Of a stretch of 64,000 nucleotides of DNA, positions 43,761-56,909 are shown piece by piece. The notes beneath the pieces were generated by a model that searched no databases, was not told where the DNA came from, and saw nothing but the letters and a program-made list of their open reading frames with translations. Each line of letters opens with the position of its first letter. The first letter of the stretch is position 1. The position numbers and the translations under genes are program-made. Origin of the DNA: Sulfurimonas sp. HSL-1656 (GTDB lineage: Bacteria; Campylobacterota; Campylobacteria; Campylobacterales; Sulfurimonadaceae). Location of the stretch: positions 2,108,001-2,172,000 of the forward strand of contig NZ_CP147915.1 in NCBI RefSeq assembly GCF_039645585.1, in the 5' to 3' direction.

Positions 43761-44642
43761 ATGCAGCATCTCATCCGTACCGACGACTTCAGCACAGAAG
43801 AGATTCTCTCCCTTTACAACGATGCGGATCTCTATGCACAGGGCGGTTTTCACCGTATTCTGCAGGACCGCATCATCATCACCCTCTTTTTTGAAAACTC
43901 GACACGGACCCGCAGCTCCTTCGAAATTGCGGCCAAGCGACTCGGTGCGGAAGTCGTCCACCTCGATGTCGGCAAAAGCTCCACGAAAAAAGGGGAGACC
44001 CTTGTCGATACGGCCATGAACCTAGATGCCATGGGGCCGGATGCCATTATCGTCCGCCATGCCAATGCCGGGGTCCCGAAAATACTCTCCAACCATACCC
44101 GTGCCGCCATCATCAATGCAGGCGACGGGGCCCACGCCCACCCCACACAGGCCCTGCTCGACCTCTATACCCTGCGCAAACATTTCGGGGACGTCAACGG
44201 TAAGCGTATCGCCATCGTCGGTGATATCAAGAACTCGCGGGTCGCAAACTCCAATATCGAGCTACTGCAGCGCTTCGGTATGAAGGTCACCCTTGTCAGC
44301 CCGCCGCAATTCATGCCGCAGACCGAACTTCCTTCCACCTACCACCTGCATGACGTGATGGACGATGTCGACGTCATCATGAGCCTACGTACCCAGACGG
44401 AGCGCCACTCCCAGCCCAGTTACGCTTCGCTGCAGGATTATGCCAGCGACTTCTGTATCACCAAAGAGCTGGTCGGCGACCGCGACATCATCATCCTGCA
44501 TCCAGGGCCGGTACACCGCAATATCGATATCGATGACGACCTTCTGGCCGATCCCCGCTGCAAAGTCCTTGAACAGGTCTCAAACGGTGTTTCCGTACGT
44601 ATGGCCGTGCTCAAAAAACTGATCCTTGATGGCAACCGCTAG
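43761..44642 (+). CDS. pyrB: Aspartate carbamoyltransferase catalytic subunit
   Basis: PyrB joins carbamoyl phosphate and aspartate in pyrimidine synthesis. The 293-residue protein carries the carbamoyl-phosphate site [12 protein letters not shown], the [11 protein letters not shown] block and the [11 protein letters not shown] block near the C-terminus. Length suits a catalytic chain without regulatory subunit. pabB begins inside its 3' end. Confidence 0.96.
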   Translation: MQHLIRTDDFSTEEILSLYNDADLYAQGGFHRILQDRIIITLFFENSTRTRSSFEIAAKRLGAEVVHLDVGKSSTKKGETLVDTAMNLDAMGPDAIIVRHANAGVPKILSNHTRAAIINAGDGAHAHPTQALLDLYTLRKHFGDVNGKRIAIVGDIKNSRVANSNIELLQRFGMKVTLVSPPQFMPQTELPSTYHLHDVMDDVDVIMSLRTQTERHSQPSYASLQDYASDFCITKELVGDRDIIILHPGPVHRNIDIDDDLLADPRCKVLEQVSNGVSVRMAVLKKLILDGNR

Positions 44643-45561
44643 TCTCAATTCCCTCTGCGCAGTCGCCACGCCTTTCTTTTTTCTATCCGACTTCGAAGGG
44701 AAAAGTCTCACCTGCTATCCCCTGGATACCCTGTCGGATGAAGACATCGAATTTTCTTTTCATGCCTCAGGCACGCCACATGCTTCTACGCTGGATAAAA
44801 AGCCTGTTGATTTTGAGACCTACAAAGCAAAATTGGACAACGTACAGGAGTACATTCGTTGCGGAGAGACCTATCTCCTCAACCTGACCCAGCCTACACC
44901 TATCAAATGCACTGAAACGCTCCATACAATCTACCAGAAGGCCAATGCCCCTTTCAAAATTCGCTTCAAAAATAAGTTCGTCTGCTTTTCTCCGGAAAAA
45001 TTTATTGAAATCATTGATGACAAGATCTATACCTATCCAATGAAAGGCACCATTGACGCATCTCTTCGTGATGCTGAAGCAACAATCCTTGGCGATGAAA
45101 AAGAGATGGCGGAGCACCTGATGGTCGTCGACCTCCTGCGTAACGACCTTGGCATTGTGGCATCCAATATACGTGTCGAAAAGTTCCGCTATATCGACAG
45201 GATCAAAGCCGGAGCAAAAGAGCTACTGCAGGTTAGCTCGCAGATATCCGGACAGTTGGAAAACACATGGCCTACCCGCATCGAAGAGATCCTGCGATCC
45301 CTTTTGCCTGCGGGAAGTATAAGCGGTACACCGAAAAAACGAACCGTAGAGATTATCAAAGAGATTGAAGGGTACGAACGCGGTTATTTTACAGGGGTAT
45401 TCGGCTATTTTGACGGCAAAAACCTCTATAGTGCCGTATCCATCCGCTATATCGAACAGACATCGAATGGACTGGTCTACAAGAGCGGCGGCGGGATAAC
45501 AATCGACAGTGATGCGAAAAAAGAGTATGAGGAACTGATCGACAAGATCTATATTCCCTAG
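44629..45561 (+). CDS. pabB: Aminodeoxychorismate synthase component I
   Basis: PabB converts chorismate to 4-amino-4-deoxychorismate for folate synthesis with glutamine amidotransferase PabA. The 310-residue protein is the compact chorismate-binding core only. It has [19 protein letters not shown]-like [18 protein letters not shown], the [10 protein letters not shown] block, [10 protein letters not shown] and KSGGGIT. I start at the ATG at 44629; it overlaps the end of pyrB by 14 bases. The gene is visibly poorer in G+C than its neighbours. pabA lies elsewhere, at 56326-56895. Confidence 0.9.
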   Translation: MATASLNSLCAVATPFFFLSDFEGKSLTCYPLDTLSDEDIEFSFHASGTPHASTLDKKPVDFETYKAKLDNVQEYIRCGETYLLNLTQPTPIKCTETLHTIYQKANAPFKIRFKNKFVCFSPEKFIEIIDDKIYTYPMKGTIDASLRDAEATILGDEKEMAEHLMVVDLLRNDLGIVASNIRVEKFRYIDRIKAGAKELLQVSSQISGQLENTWPTRIEEILRSLLPAGSISGTPKKRTVEIIKEIEGYERGYFTGVFGYFDGKNLYSAVSIRYIEQTSNGLVYKSGGGITIDSDAKKEYEELIDKIYIP

Positions 45562-45674
45562 AGCACAGTAGCAGAGATAGAAATAGGCTAATGCAGTTGA
45601 TGCCAAGTGATTGATTAGAAGTAAGGTATTTGATGATTGATTGTAAATTGTAAGTAGAAGGATAAATCCGAGAA

Positions 45675-45790
45675 CCAGGCGGCGACCTACGTTCCCAACC
45701 CTGCAAGGGTCAGTATTATCAGCGATGAGAGGCTTAGCTTCCGGGTTCGGAATGGGGCCGGGCGTTTCCCTCTCTCTATAGCCACCTGGA
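45675..45790 (-). rRNA. rrf: 5S ribosomal RNA
   Basis: The minus strand reads through the 5S core: CCCATTCCGAACCCGG, GAAGCTAAGCCTC and GTAGGTCGCCGCC. The closing stem is formed by the two ends. It lies last in the rRNA operon. Ends are judged by alignment in mind and may shift by a few bases. Confidence 0.92.
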
Positions 45791-45794
45791 CAAT

Positions 45795-45876
45795 CGGATC
45801 GAAAAGCTTCGAGAAGCTCTTGGATCCGACTGCGTGTCGGTTATGTATGTTTTATGCTAAGGGTTAGCATAAAATA
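45795..45876 (-). other. Two hairpins in the 23S-5S spacer
   Basis: One hairpin (about 45795-45827) pairs GGATC-x-AAGAGCTTC with GAAGCTTTTC-GATCC. A second (about 45851-45874) is a perfect TTTTATGCTAA / TTAGCATAAAA stem with a three-base loop. They probably guide processing of the rRNA transcript between 23S and 5S. Confidence 0.5.
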
Positions 45877-45879
45877 TGA

Positions 45880-45939
45880 TTGTTAAAGTCAACGGTTGCA
45901 ACTACAGCTATTACAGCTCATACTGAGTAAGGCAGTAAG
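45880..45939 (-). other. Downstream arm of the 23S rRNA processing stem
   Basis: This stretch is complementary in blocks to 48829-48925 on the other side of 23S. Examples are TTGTTAAAGTCAAC with GTTGACTTTAACAA, and GAGTAAGGCAGTAAG with CTTACTGCCTTACTC. Such stems are cut by RNase III to release pre-23S rRNA. Confidence 0.75.
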
Positions 45940-45949
45940 ACACTAATTT

Positions 45950-48818
<2,869 letters not shown>

Positions 48819-48828
48819 CTAATTAGCG

Positions 48829-48925
48829 CTTACTGCCTTACTCAATATGAATAAGACTGTAATATTTAATTGTAGTTGCAATACTTACGAAGTAATCTTC
48901 ATAAATATTTGTTGACTTTAACAAT
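48829..48925 (-). other. Upstream arm of the 23S rRNA processing stem
   Basis: Complementary in several blocks to 45880-45939 beyond the far end of 23S; see that entry. It lies in the tRNA-Ala to 23S spacer. Confidence 0.75.
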
Positions 48926-49007
48926 GATAATTCAATGAACGTTTTAGACTCTTATACACTAAGAAGTCTAATATGAATACTTCATCAAGTACTCGTATTA
49001 GGCTTCG

Positions 49008-49083
49008 TGGTGGAGAATAGCGGGATCGAACCGCTGACCTCCTGCGTGCAAAGCAGGCGCTCTCCCAGCTGAGCTAATTCCCC
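49008..49083 (-). tRNA. tRNA-Ala (TGC)
   Basis: The minus strand gives a 76-base cloverleaf starting GGGGAATTAGCTCAG, with anticodon TGC in CTTTGCACG, GGTTCGATCC in the T-loop and an encoded 3' CCA. The acceptor stem GGGGAAT pairs with ATTCTCC with one G-T pair. It is the second tRNA of the rRNA spacer. Confidence 0.97.
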
Positions 49084-49095
49084 ACATAGTGATCC

Positions 49096-49172
49096 TGGTG
49101 GGCCTAGGAGGACTTGAACCTCCGACCTCACCCTTATCAGGGGTGCACTCTAACCAGCTGAGCTATAGGCCC
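49096..49172 (-). tRNA. tRNA-Ile (GAT)
   Basis: The minus strand gives a 77-base cloverleaf starting GGGCCTATAGCTCAG, with anticodon GAT in CCTGATAAGG, GGTTCAAGTCC in the T-loop and an encoded CCA. It lies between 16S and tRNA-Ala, the usual spacer order. Confidence 0.97.
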
Positions 49173-49207
49173 CTTCTCGGCATTTCTAATTCAATAGAAC
49201 ATAGATC

Positions 49208-49240
49208 ACTGAAAACTAAGCAAGCAAGCGGACAGACACA
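49208..49240 (-). other. Downstream arm of the 16S rRNA processing stem
   Basis: GAAAACTAAGCAAG and GGACAGACA in this stretch reappear inverted at 50938-50972, so the two flanks of 16S can pair in the transcript over at least 14 plus 9 base pairs. This is the expected RNase III stem of pre-16S rRNA. Confidence 0.78.
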
Positions 49241-49297
49241 ATCTGAAATGTGAGATTTTCTCTTCGGGCCACCAAACGAATGGTGCCCGGTTACTCT

Positions 49298-50803
<1,506 letters not shown>

Positions 50804-50937
50804 GAAAAGACGCTTCATAAATGAAGCGATTACTGATCCAGCCCAAGATATAAAATCATTGGCTGTATAGTGTCTATCACTATAAATAGTAATAGACGGT
50901 TAAATTGTGTCTTATCTAAGTAAGACTTCCAGACCTT

Positions 50938-50972
50938 GTCTGTCCATCCCACTTGCTTAGTTTTCAATGATC
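50938..50972 (-). other. Upstream arm of the 16S rRNA processing stem
   Basis: Complementary to 49208-49240; see that entry. The remaining leader between the promoter and 16S (50804-51050) holds no gene; I see only this arm and AT-rich leader sequence in it. Confidence 0.78.
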
Positions 50973-51050
50973 TCAAACTTTCGCGATCTTCAACCCGAAG
51001 TCCCGCTAGATAGGCCTCTTTTCGATGCCTCTCATCGTTTGTGGACGGGA

Positions 51051-51079
51051 ATTATAGGGGATTTCAAAAGCAATGTCAA
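51051..51079 (-). promoter_or_regulatory. rRNA operon promoter
   Basis: On the minus strand a perfect -35 TTGACA (51074-51079) and a perfect -10 TATAAT (51051-51056) are separated by exactly 17 bases. It drives the 16S-Ile-Ala-23S-5S operon from about 240 bases upstream of 16S. It is the only full two-part consensus promoter I see in the window. Confidence 0.92.
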
Positions 51080-51132
51080 GAGGTTTTTGCGGAAATTTTC
51101 ATTTTTTTTCGAAATTCCGAAAATACACTCTT

Positions 51133-51759
51133 TTACAGTGCAGTTCCGTCAATATTTGCCACTTTGACAAAGCCCGTTTCTTTGGTCACCAGAACATCCG
51201 CACTGTGTCCGTCGCTTGTGGTCAAATGGACGGTACAATCATTTGCCAGCAGGTTCATCGTATTGCCACTGATCTGTCCGACTCTGCCCAGGTGATCAAA
51301 AGCCAGATTCTTTATACCCGCGGAGGATGTCGCCACCCCACATACCGTCACTGCATTAATGCCGAAGCTTTTCCACAACAATACATCATCATTTGTCCCA
51401 TTACAGGATGATCCACCGAACAGACCTTTTTTGGTCATTGGATCGACTGCCATTTCACTACTTGCCGGAGTCCCTCCGTTACCATCCCGGTCTGCATGGA
51501 TCTGGTAGCATTCGCCGCTTGTACCATTCACAAAGGTGATTCGCCAGTTTGTCTCTCTCCAGTCCACACCTGCAGGTGCATCATTAAAACGGTCTTCAAC
51601 CATTGCATGGTGTTGTGTCAGTCTGATATGTCTGGCAACCTGGTAAGCAGCTTCTGCAATGTTATCTCGCTCCATACGTGGAATAAACACCGCTGCCAGT
51701 ATTCCGGCGACAACAATAACGAAGACCAGTTCGATCATTGTAAAAGCAGATTTTCTCAT
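51133..51759 (-). CDS. Orphan type II/IV pseudopilin-like protein
   Basis: This 208-residue protein starts MRKSA followed by FTMIELVFVIVVAGILA, a prepilin signal with Glu at mature position 5. A secreted domain follows with four Cys (in GECYQI, SSCNGT, VTVCGVA and NDCTVH) that could form two disulfides. It is not beside other pilus genes and lies directly upstream of the rRNA promoter. It is visibly poorer in G+C than the secretion cluster. It could serve the type II system at 9-20 kb, a type IV pilus with PilT, or uptake of DNA. No clear homologue recognised. Confidence 0.82.
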   Translation of the reverse strand: MRKSAFTMIELVFVIVVAGILAAVFIPRMERDNIAEAAYQVARHIRLTQHHAMVEDRFNDAPAGVDWRETNWRITFVNGTSGECYQIHADRDGNGGTPASSEMAVDPMTKKGLFGGSSCNGTNDDVLLWKSFGINAVTVCGVATSSAGIKNLAFDHLGRVGQISGNTMNLLANDCTVHLTTSDGHSADVLVTKETGFVKVANIDGTAL

Positions 51760-51843
51760 TGAGGTTCCTATCTTTATTTGGATGATAGGTCATTATAACA
51801 TAAGAAAACAGAAGCGGGGATGGTGAAGATTGTGGGAAGAAAT

Positions 51844-51872
51844 CCGGGGAAGTGCGCGTTGCGCTTCCCCGG
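51844..51872 (-). terminator. Terminator after aclA
   Basis: CCGGGGAAG(C)GCGC pairs with its complement across a short loop to give a stem of about 12 base pairs, 29 bases after the aclA stop codon. The minus strand continues ATTTCTT. It is the likely intrinsic terminator of aclBA. Confidence 0.7.
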
Positions 51873-51901
51873 AGGCATTACATTTTGTCGAACGGTGCTT
51901 T

Positions 51902-53719
51902 TTAGAGCTCTTCCGCTTTTTCGACGTTGTAAAGAATGTCGTCCATCGGGTGGCGGTACATCGGCATCCCGAGACGTTTTTCGTCCAGGATATGACCGAT
52001 GAAGCCAATCGAGCGGCCGACCACGAAGAATGCGTTAAGCGCACCCGCGTCGATGAAGCCGTCGATTTCCTCTTCGGAGTAGCCGAGCGCACGCCACATG
52101 TCGACCATAAGAATACCGATCGTACCGTCGACGTTCAGGATCAGGTTATCCTTCTTGGACGTCGTCAGCTTCTCGACTTCAAGAGCGAAGTCAAGCAGCG
52201 GAGTCGCCGGGAAGTTTTCTGCCGCAAACTTCTTCAGACCGGAAACGCGCAGGTCCGGGTTACGGACGGACTTGATACGGTGACCGATACCGGAGATCGT
52301 TTTGCCCTCTTTTTTCATGTAGGCGATGAATTCTGCCGGGCTCATACCGTTATCGTTCGCATACTTGAAGTAGCGCGCCGCGTCATCGATCGCACCGCCG
52401 AAACGCGGTCCGATAGTCAGAAGACCAGTGACCAGCGCAGAGATAACGTCTTTGCCGGCACGCGCAGTGACTTTCGCGTTGTGTGCACCGGAAACCGCCG
52501 GGCCGTGGTCTGCAACAGTTTTCATGACGGTTTCGATGTAGTCCGTCGCCCATTTCGGGTAGCGTTTCTTGAACCACAGCAGTGAAACAACGTCACCGAT
52601 GCCGAAACCGGTATCCGGCGTTGCGACAGAGCTGATCGGGTAGCCTGCGTACGTCGCTTCGTCACCGCGGTCGTCAGAGATCGTACAGATGAACTCTTTC
52701 TTGCGGCGGACTTTCGGTACTTCGCGCAGTGCAGGCTCTTCGATTTCGCCGATGACGCCTTCTGCTTTCAGTTTTGTATAGACTTCATTGATCTTCGCCG
52801 GAAGATCGTTGAAAGATTCCGGTACATAGATACCGGCTTCTGCCATTGCCGCATTTTTCGCTGCTGCCGTTTCGGCATCGGCATTTGCGGATGCACCCGC
52901 ATGACCGAACTGAACGCCGGAGCTGAAGTGCTTCGCGATCGTACCGATACACCATGCGATGATCGGTTTTGTGATCTTGCCGGACTTGACCGCTTCGATC
53001 ACTTTGTACTCTTCCGTACCACCGACTTCACCGAGCAGGATCATGTATTTGACCTGCGGGTTGTTCTGCATACGCAGGAGGTTGTCGATGAAGACGGAAC
53101 CGACGAAACGGTCACCACCGATCGCAACACCCTCCGCAATACCGTCGGCATTGATGGAAATAATGTTGGAAAGCTCGTTGAACAGACCGCCGGAACGTGT
53201 GACAAGGCCACAGGAACCTGCACGGTGCAGTTTAGAGTTGATGATGTTCTCGATCGTACCGCCGACGTTGGCGATTTTAAATGCGCCCGGTGCGATACCG
53301 CCGACCGTCGCAGGTCCGATAACCGTAACACCTGCGTCACGTGCAGCCTGGTTCATGCCGCGGGCCAGACGCTCCGGGATACCTTCGGCCGTAACCATGA
53401 TCGTTTTGAACTGGCCCTTGAGACCGATCGCTTCCATCGTGACGTCATACGCCGTACGGAAAGAGGCGAAGTTCAGCAGGACGTCTGCGTTCGGGAACGC
53501 GCTCGCCGCATCGGTCGTGTTGCGGTAAACCGGGACCATAATTTCGTCCGGCCCGTAGAAGAACTTCTCGAATTTATTGCTGGAAGTCGGTGCGACGATC
53601 GCCGCGACTGACGGTGTTGCACGATTGATGACATAGTCATAGTCCAGCATACGCTGGATCGCGCTTGCGTTGTTATTCCAGAAAATTGCCTGTGTGTCTT
53701 TTGTAAACAGTGCACCCAT
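51902..53719 (-). CDS. aclA: ATP-citrate lyase alpha subunit
   Basis: ATP-citrate lyase splits citrate to acetyl-CoA and oxaloacetate, the key step of the reductive TCA cycle. The 605-residue alpha subunit has a succinyl-CoA-synthetase-alpha-like half with the phosphohistidine in VQFGHAGASAN. Its C-terminal half is citrate-synthase-like, with GIGHRIKSVRNPD and DGTIGILMVDMW. I chose the ATG at 53719, six bases after AAGGAG; the frame is open to 53740. It follows aclB by ten bases. Codon use looks like that of a highly expressed gene. Confidence 0.96.
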   Translation of the reverse strand: MGALFTKDTQAIFWNNNASAIQRMLDYDYVINRATPSVAAIVAPTSSNKFEKFFYGPDEIMVPVYRNTTDAASAFPNADVLLNFASFRTAYDVTMEAIGLKGQFKTIMVTAEGIPERLARGMNQAARDAGVTVIGPATVGGIAPGAFKIANVGGTIENIINSKLHRAGSCGLVTRSGGLFNELSNIISINADGIAEGVAIGGDRFVGSVFIDNLLRMQNNPQVKYMILLGEVGGTEEYKVIEAVKSGKITKPIIAWCIGTIAKHFSSGVQFGHAGASANADAETAAAKNAAMAEAGIYVPESFNDLPAKINEVYTKLKAEGVIGEIEEPALREVPKVRRKKEFICTISDDRGDEATYAGYPISSVATPDTGFGIGDVVSLLWFKKRYPKWATDYIETVMKTVADHGPAVSGAHNAKVTARAGKDVISALVTGLLTIGPRFGGAIDDAARYFKYANDNGMSPAEFIAYMKKEGKTISGIGHRIKSVRNPDLRVSGLKKFAAENFPATPLLDFALEVEKLTTSKKDNLILNVDGTIGILMVDMWRALGYSEEEIDGFIDAGALNAFFVVGRSIGFIGHILDEKRLGMPMYRHPMDDILYNVEKAEEL

Positions 53720-53729
53720 TCTTCTCTCC

Positions 53730-55049
53730 TTACTTCTCAAGTGCCATACGCACGATATCGGTTACGTGTGTTTCCGGCCCATAGACTTCGATATACAGGC
53801 CAAGACGGTCTGCCGCTTCTTTAATGTCTTTGAGACCTTTCTCGTAGTTCGGTCCGCCGCGGCGTACATAGATACGCGTGTTGTGTTCTTTCATCTTATC
53901 CGCATACTCTTCGAACGACTGGATAATACCCGTGAAGGTCTTCGCAACGTCGGTAAAGTTTGCAATCGCACCGCCGATGATGAGGATCTTGTCACGGCCC
54001 TGGGCATCTTTGTGACGTGTCATCAGGTCAAGGAGTGTGTCGGCGTAGAACTTCGTTTCACCCGTTGTCGGACCACCGGAGTATTCTCCGTAGTTCGCGA
54101 GGTCTTTGACGTCGCCGGAGAGGTCGGCAATGGTGTCCGCGTAAACGACGGACGCACCGCCGCCCGCAACCATCGTCCAGATACGGCCGAGCGGGTTGAG
54201 GATCGTCAGTTTCAGGGAAGCACCGGATTTCGCATCGGCTTCAGCAACCGCTTTCTCTTCCGGGGACTGGTCTTCCATACCGAATGCCGTCGGGTACTCT
54301 GCATCGCACCATGCGTCACCCATCATGAAGCCTGCTGTATCGTCCAGGCGTGCAACGAGGTCAAGAATGGCCATTTCGTTGTTGGCGAGCATGACGATCG
54401 GGTTGATTTCAAGGTAAGCAAAGTTCAGGTCACGGTAGAACTTGAAGAATGCGATCGCGAAAGAGGTGAAAGACTCTTTGTTTGCAGCCGGAATATCCGC
54501 AGGAACGTTAGCACGGACGGCATGCTCCATATCCGCATCGCTCATGTTGATCGGGATGTGGACCTCGTTGACCTTCTCGTCCCAGCCCTCTTCGACTTCC
54601 ATACCGCCCTCTGCGGACATGTAAAGGACGTCGTCTTCGCCGACGGTCGTTGCGGAGATATAGTACTCCTGCTCCTGCGTATGCGGTGTGAACGGCTCGA
54701 CGACGAAGTGCGTCAGGCGTCCGTGCTGACCGGAAAGCAGCGTGACGTCATGGGACATCTTCTCATCGATCCATGCCGCTGCATCTGCCAGGGTAACGTC
54801 ACCCGGCTTGTTCGTCTTGAAGAGAACGAGATCGTTTTTACCGCGTTTACCGAACAGCATATCCGGCTTCGCGACGAGCGGCTCCTGCTTCAGCCACTCA
54901 AAACCGTGCTCCTCGGCTTTCGCTTTCAGTTCCGCACCGCTGGTGACAAGAACTGATTTGAATCCATAGTGAAAACCGCTGAAATATTTTTCCCAGTGGC
55001 GGGCAAAGATGGCTTTACCGTCGTATTCACGAATCGCTCTTTGAGCCAT
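53730..55049 (-). CDS. aclB: ATP-citrate lyase beta subunit
   Basis: The 439-residue beta subunit is an ATP-grasp protein that binds ATP and CoA partners and works with AclA. Visible marks: LVAKPDMLFGKRGK, EINPIVML, the GGGASVVYADTIADL loop, GEYSGGPTTGETKFYAD and IIGGAIANFTDVAKTF (parts). The ATG has AAGGAG five bases upstream. Together aclBA shows that the organism can run the TCA cycle in reverse for CO2 fixation, as Sulfurimonas does. Confidence 0.96.
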   Translation of the reverse strand: MAQRAIREYDGKAIFARHWEKYFSGFHYGFKSVLVTSGAELKAKAEEHGFEWLKQEPLVAKPDMLFGKRGKNDLVLFKTNKPGDVTLADAAAWIDEKMSHDVTLLSGQHGRLTHFVVEPFTPHTQEQEYYISATTVGEDDVLYMSAEGGMEVEEGWDEKVNEVHIPINMSDADMEHAVRANVPADIPAANKESFTSFAIAFFKFYRDLNFAYLEINPIVMLANNEMAILDLVARLDDTAGFMMGDAWCDAEYPTAFGMEDQSPEEKAVAEADAKSGASLKLTILNPLGRIWTMVAGGGASVVYADTIADLSGDVKDLANYGEYSGGPTTGETKFYADTLLDLMTRHKDAQGRDKILIIGGAIANFTDVAKTFTGIIQSFEEYADKMKEHNTRIYVRRGGPNYEKGLKDIKEAADRLGLYIEVYGPETHVTDIVRMALEK

Positions 55050-55135
55050 TTCAACTCCTTGAAAATCTTTTGGTTTGGATTATATCACGGATGATCTCTC
55101 ACCCCTGCTTGAGACTTTCCCGGGAGGTCGTGGAA

Positions 55136-56329
55136 TTAATTTTTGAGTAATTTAGTAACATAAAAAGTCGCTACCGGCACATTATAGTAACGAATTGTTA
55201 CACTTTTGTGTCCCGGGAGCCTTTCAGAGCGGATGACCGTCTCTTCGCACTCTCCGATCCCGTAGAAACGCAGACGCAGCTGCATGGCCCGGTTCTTCGG
55301 GAGCGTCGCACAGAAGATATTGCGCGCTTTGAGCGCTTCTGCCAGCTCCTTGGCAATGTGCGTGCGGTAGGCAAAATAGTGCGACGGCTCATCGATAAAA
55401 AGGTACGCCGCTTTATTAAAGAAAACGGCACCCGCATTCACGACCAGCAGTGCCATCGCCAGCGTAAACAGCAGCCGGTAACGTTTACGGAAGGGCCGGA
55501 GTCTGACCCGGTAGGAGTGATAAAAAGTCTGCATGCCCAGCGGAAGGGCCACCATCATAAAGGGGGCAAACTGCTCGATCTCGATACGCTGCCTGAAAGA
55601 GAGCAGCAGGGAGAGCACCAGGGCCGACGTCGCGATGGCCAGGAGAAGGTCCAGCTGCCCCGTCACGTAACGGCGGTAGAGCACGTAGACCAGGTAGACG
55701 AAGACGACAGGGGAAAAGACCGCCGCATATAGCCCCATCATATCGAGGAACTGGTTCTGCGGCACGCCCCCCGTATTGAAACCCAAGGCCCATACGGTGA
55801 CAACGGACAACAGAAGATAGGCACCGACGAAGCGGTAGCGTTTCGCATGGAATGCCTGCAGTGCCAGTGCCATGAACAGCAGGGTAAAGGCTACATCGCA
55901 TAGCGCCAGCAGCGGGAGGAGCAGATCCGCCCTCCTCCCAAACCGCTGTTCCAGGTAAAGGTAGAAGAAAAGGCCCAGGGTCACCAGCGCAGCATTATCC
56001 ACCAGCAGCGAAGAGCTGATCACACCCGGCAGCAGCAGGAAAACGGCGACAAGCCAGACCCGTTCCCTGCCGTGTTTACCGTAGGGCTTTGCCACCTTGT
56101 AAAGCAGCAGTGCGCTTGCCAGGTTCATCAGGATCATCGGCAGGCGCAGCGCCACGTCATTCTGACCGAAGAGGGCAATCGACCCCTGAATGATCCGTGT
56201 CATGACGGACGGTTCGTAGTCGTAGAGCAGTTTGGCGCCGTGGTAGGTCAGAGAGAGGGAGGAGGCCTCAAATAGCAGGATGGCCGCATCGATCCCGAGC
56301 AGGAGAAAGAGCGCCAGACGTGGGGTCAT
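55136..56329 (-). CDS. Polytopic membrane protein, glycosyltransferase-39-like
   Basis: This 397-residue protein has about nine or ten membrane helices and a C-terminal soluble tail of about 90 residues. The arrangement (first helix, then a loop with YHGAKLLYDYEPSVMTRIIQGS, then NDVALRLPMILMNLASALLLYK) resembles GT39/PMT/ArnT-type lipid-linked sugar transferases. Those carry an acidic residue in the first loop; here E or D in YDYEPS could serve. It overlaps the start region of the gene upstream, pabA, by four bases. Substrate unknown; the family call is tentative. Confidence 0.65.
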   Translation of the reverse strand: MTPRLALFLLLGIDAAILLFEASSLSLTYHGAKLLYDYEPSVMTRIIQGSIALFGQNDVALRLPMILMNLASALLLYKVAKPYGKHGRERVWLVAVFLLLPGVISSSLLVDNAALVTLGLFFYLYLEQRFGRRADLLLPLLALCDVAFTLLFMALALQAFHAKRYRFVGAYLLLSVVTVWALGFNTGGVPQNQFLDMMGLYAAVFSPVVFVYLVYVLYRRYVTGQLDLLLAIATSALVLSLLLSFRQRIEIEQFAPFMMVALPLGMQTFYHSYRVRLRPFRKRYRLLFTLAMALLVVNAGAVFFNKAAYLFIDEPSHYFAYRTHIAKELAEALKARNIFCATLPKNRAMQLRLRFYGIGECEETVIRSERLPGHKSVTIRYYNVPVATFYVTKLLKN

Positions 56330-56895
56330 AGTTTGAGAAAGTTGTCCAGTATCTCGTGCCCGAACTCGCTCATGATCGATTCGGGGTGGAACTGCACGCC
56401 GTAGATGGGCTTGTCTTTGATCTGCAGTGCCATGATCTCATGGTCGTCCTGGCTGTAGGCTGTCGGCACGATCGTCTCGGGCAGGCCCGCTTTTTCGACG
56501 ATCAGGGAGTGGTAACGGGTGGCCGTAAAAAACTCCGGAAGGTGCTTGAAGATCGCGCAGCCGGTCTCGCACTCCATCACCGACGTCTTACCGTGCATCA
56601 TTTTTGCTGCGCGCACGACGTTCCCGCCGAAAACCTGCGCGATACTCTGATGCCCAAGGCAGATACCGAGGATCGGTACCTCATCTTTGAAATAGTCGAT
56701 GACGGCCAGGCTCACCCCCGCTTCATCCGGGGTTGCCGGGCCCGGTGAGATGATAATCTTCTCCGGCTGGAGCGCCGCGATCTCCTCCACCGTCATCTCG
56801 TCGTTCCGGATGACTTTCAGGTCCGCGCCGAGTTCAAGGCAGTATTGCACGATGTTGTACGTAAAACTGTCGTAATTGTCGATCATTAATACCAT
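56326..56895 (-). CDS. pabA: Aminodeoxychorismate/anthranilate synthase glutamine amidotransferase
   Basis: This 189-residue class I glutamine amidotransferase supplies ammonia to PabB or TrpE. The catalytic triad is visible: Cys in LGICLGHQSI, and His and Glu in VQFHPESI. DNYDSFTYN opens the protein. With pabB in the same window but separate, and no trp genes near, PabA is likelier; one protein may serve both. A TATAAT box ends six bases before the ATG, so the mRNA is probably leaderless. It overlaps the downstream membrane gene by four bases. Confidence 0.9.
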   Translation of the reverse strand: MVLMIDNYDSFTYNIVQYCLELGADLKVIRNDEMTVEEIAALQPEKIIISPGPATPDEAGVSLAVIDYFKDEVPILGICLGHQSIAQVFGGNVVRAAKMMHGKTSVMECETGCAIFKHLPEFFTATRYHSLIVEKAGLPETIVPTAYSQDDHEIMALQIKDKPIYGVQFHPESIMSEFGHEILDNFLKL

Positions 56896-56901
56896 GCGAA
56901 G

Positions 56902-56907
56902 ATTATA
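56902..56907 (-). promoter_or_regulatory. -10 box of pabA (predicted leaderless)
   Basis: The minus strand reads TATAAT, then six bases, then the pabA ATG. This spacing is the same as at pssA and would put the transcription start on the start codon. The box lies in the 14-base gap after mqnE. Confidence 0.6.
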
Positions 56908-56909
56908 CC

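Noticed and set aside
45562-45674. A gene or regulatory RNA between pabB and 5S
   Set aside because: Only about 110 AT-rich bases with no open frame and no convincing hairpin with T-run.
50804-51050. A further small gene in the 16S leader
   Set aside because: Explained by rRNA leader and the processing stem. Short frames there lack a ribosome site.
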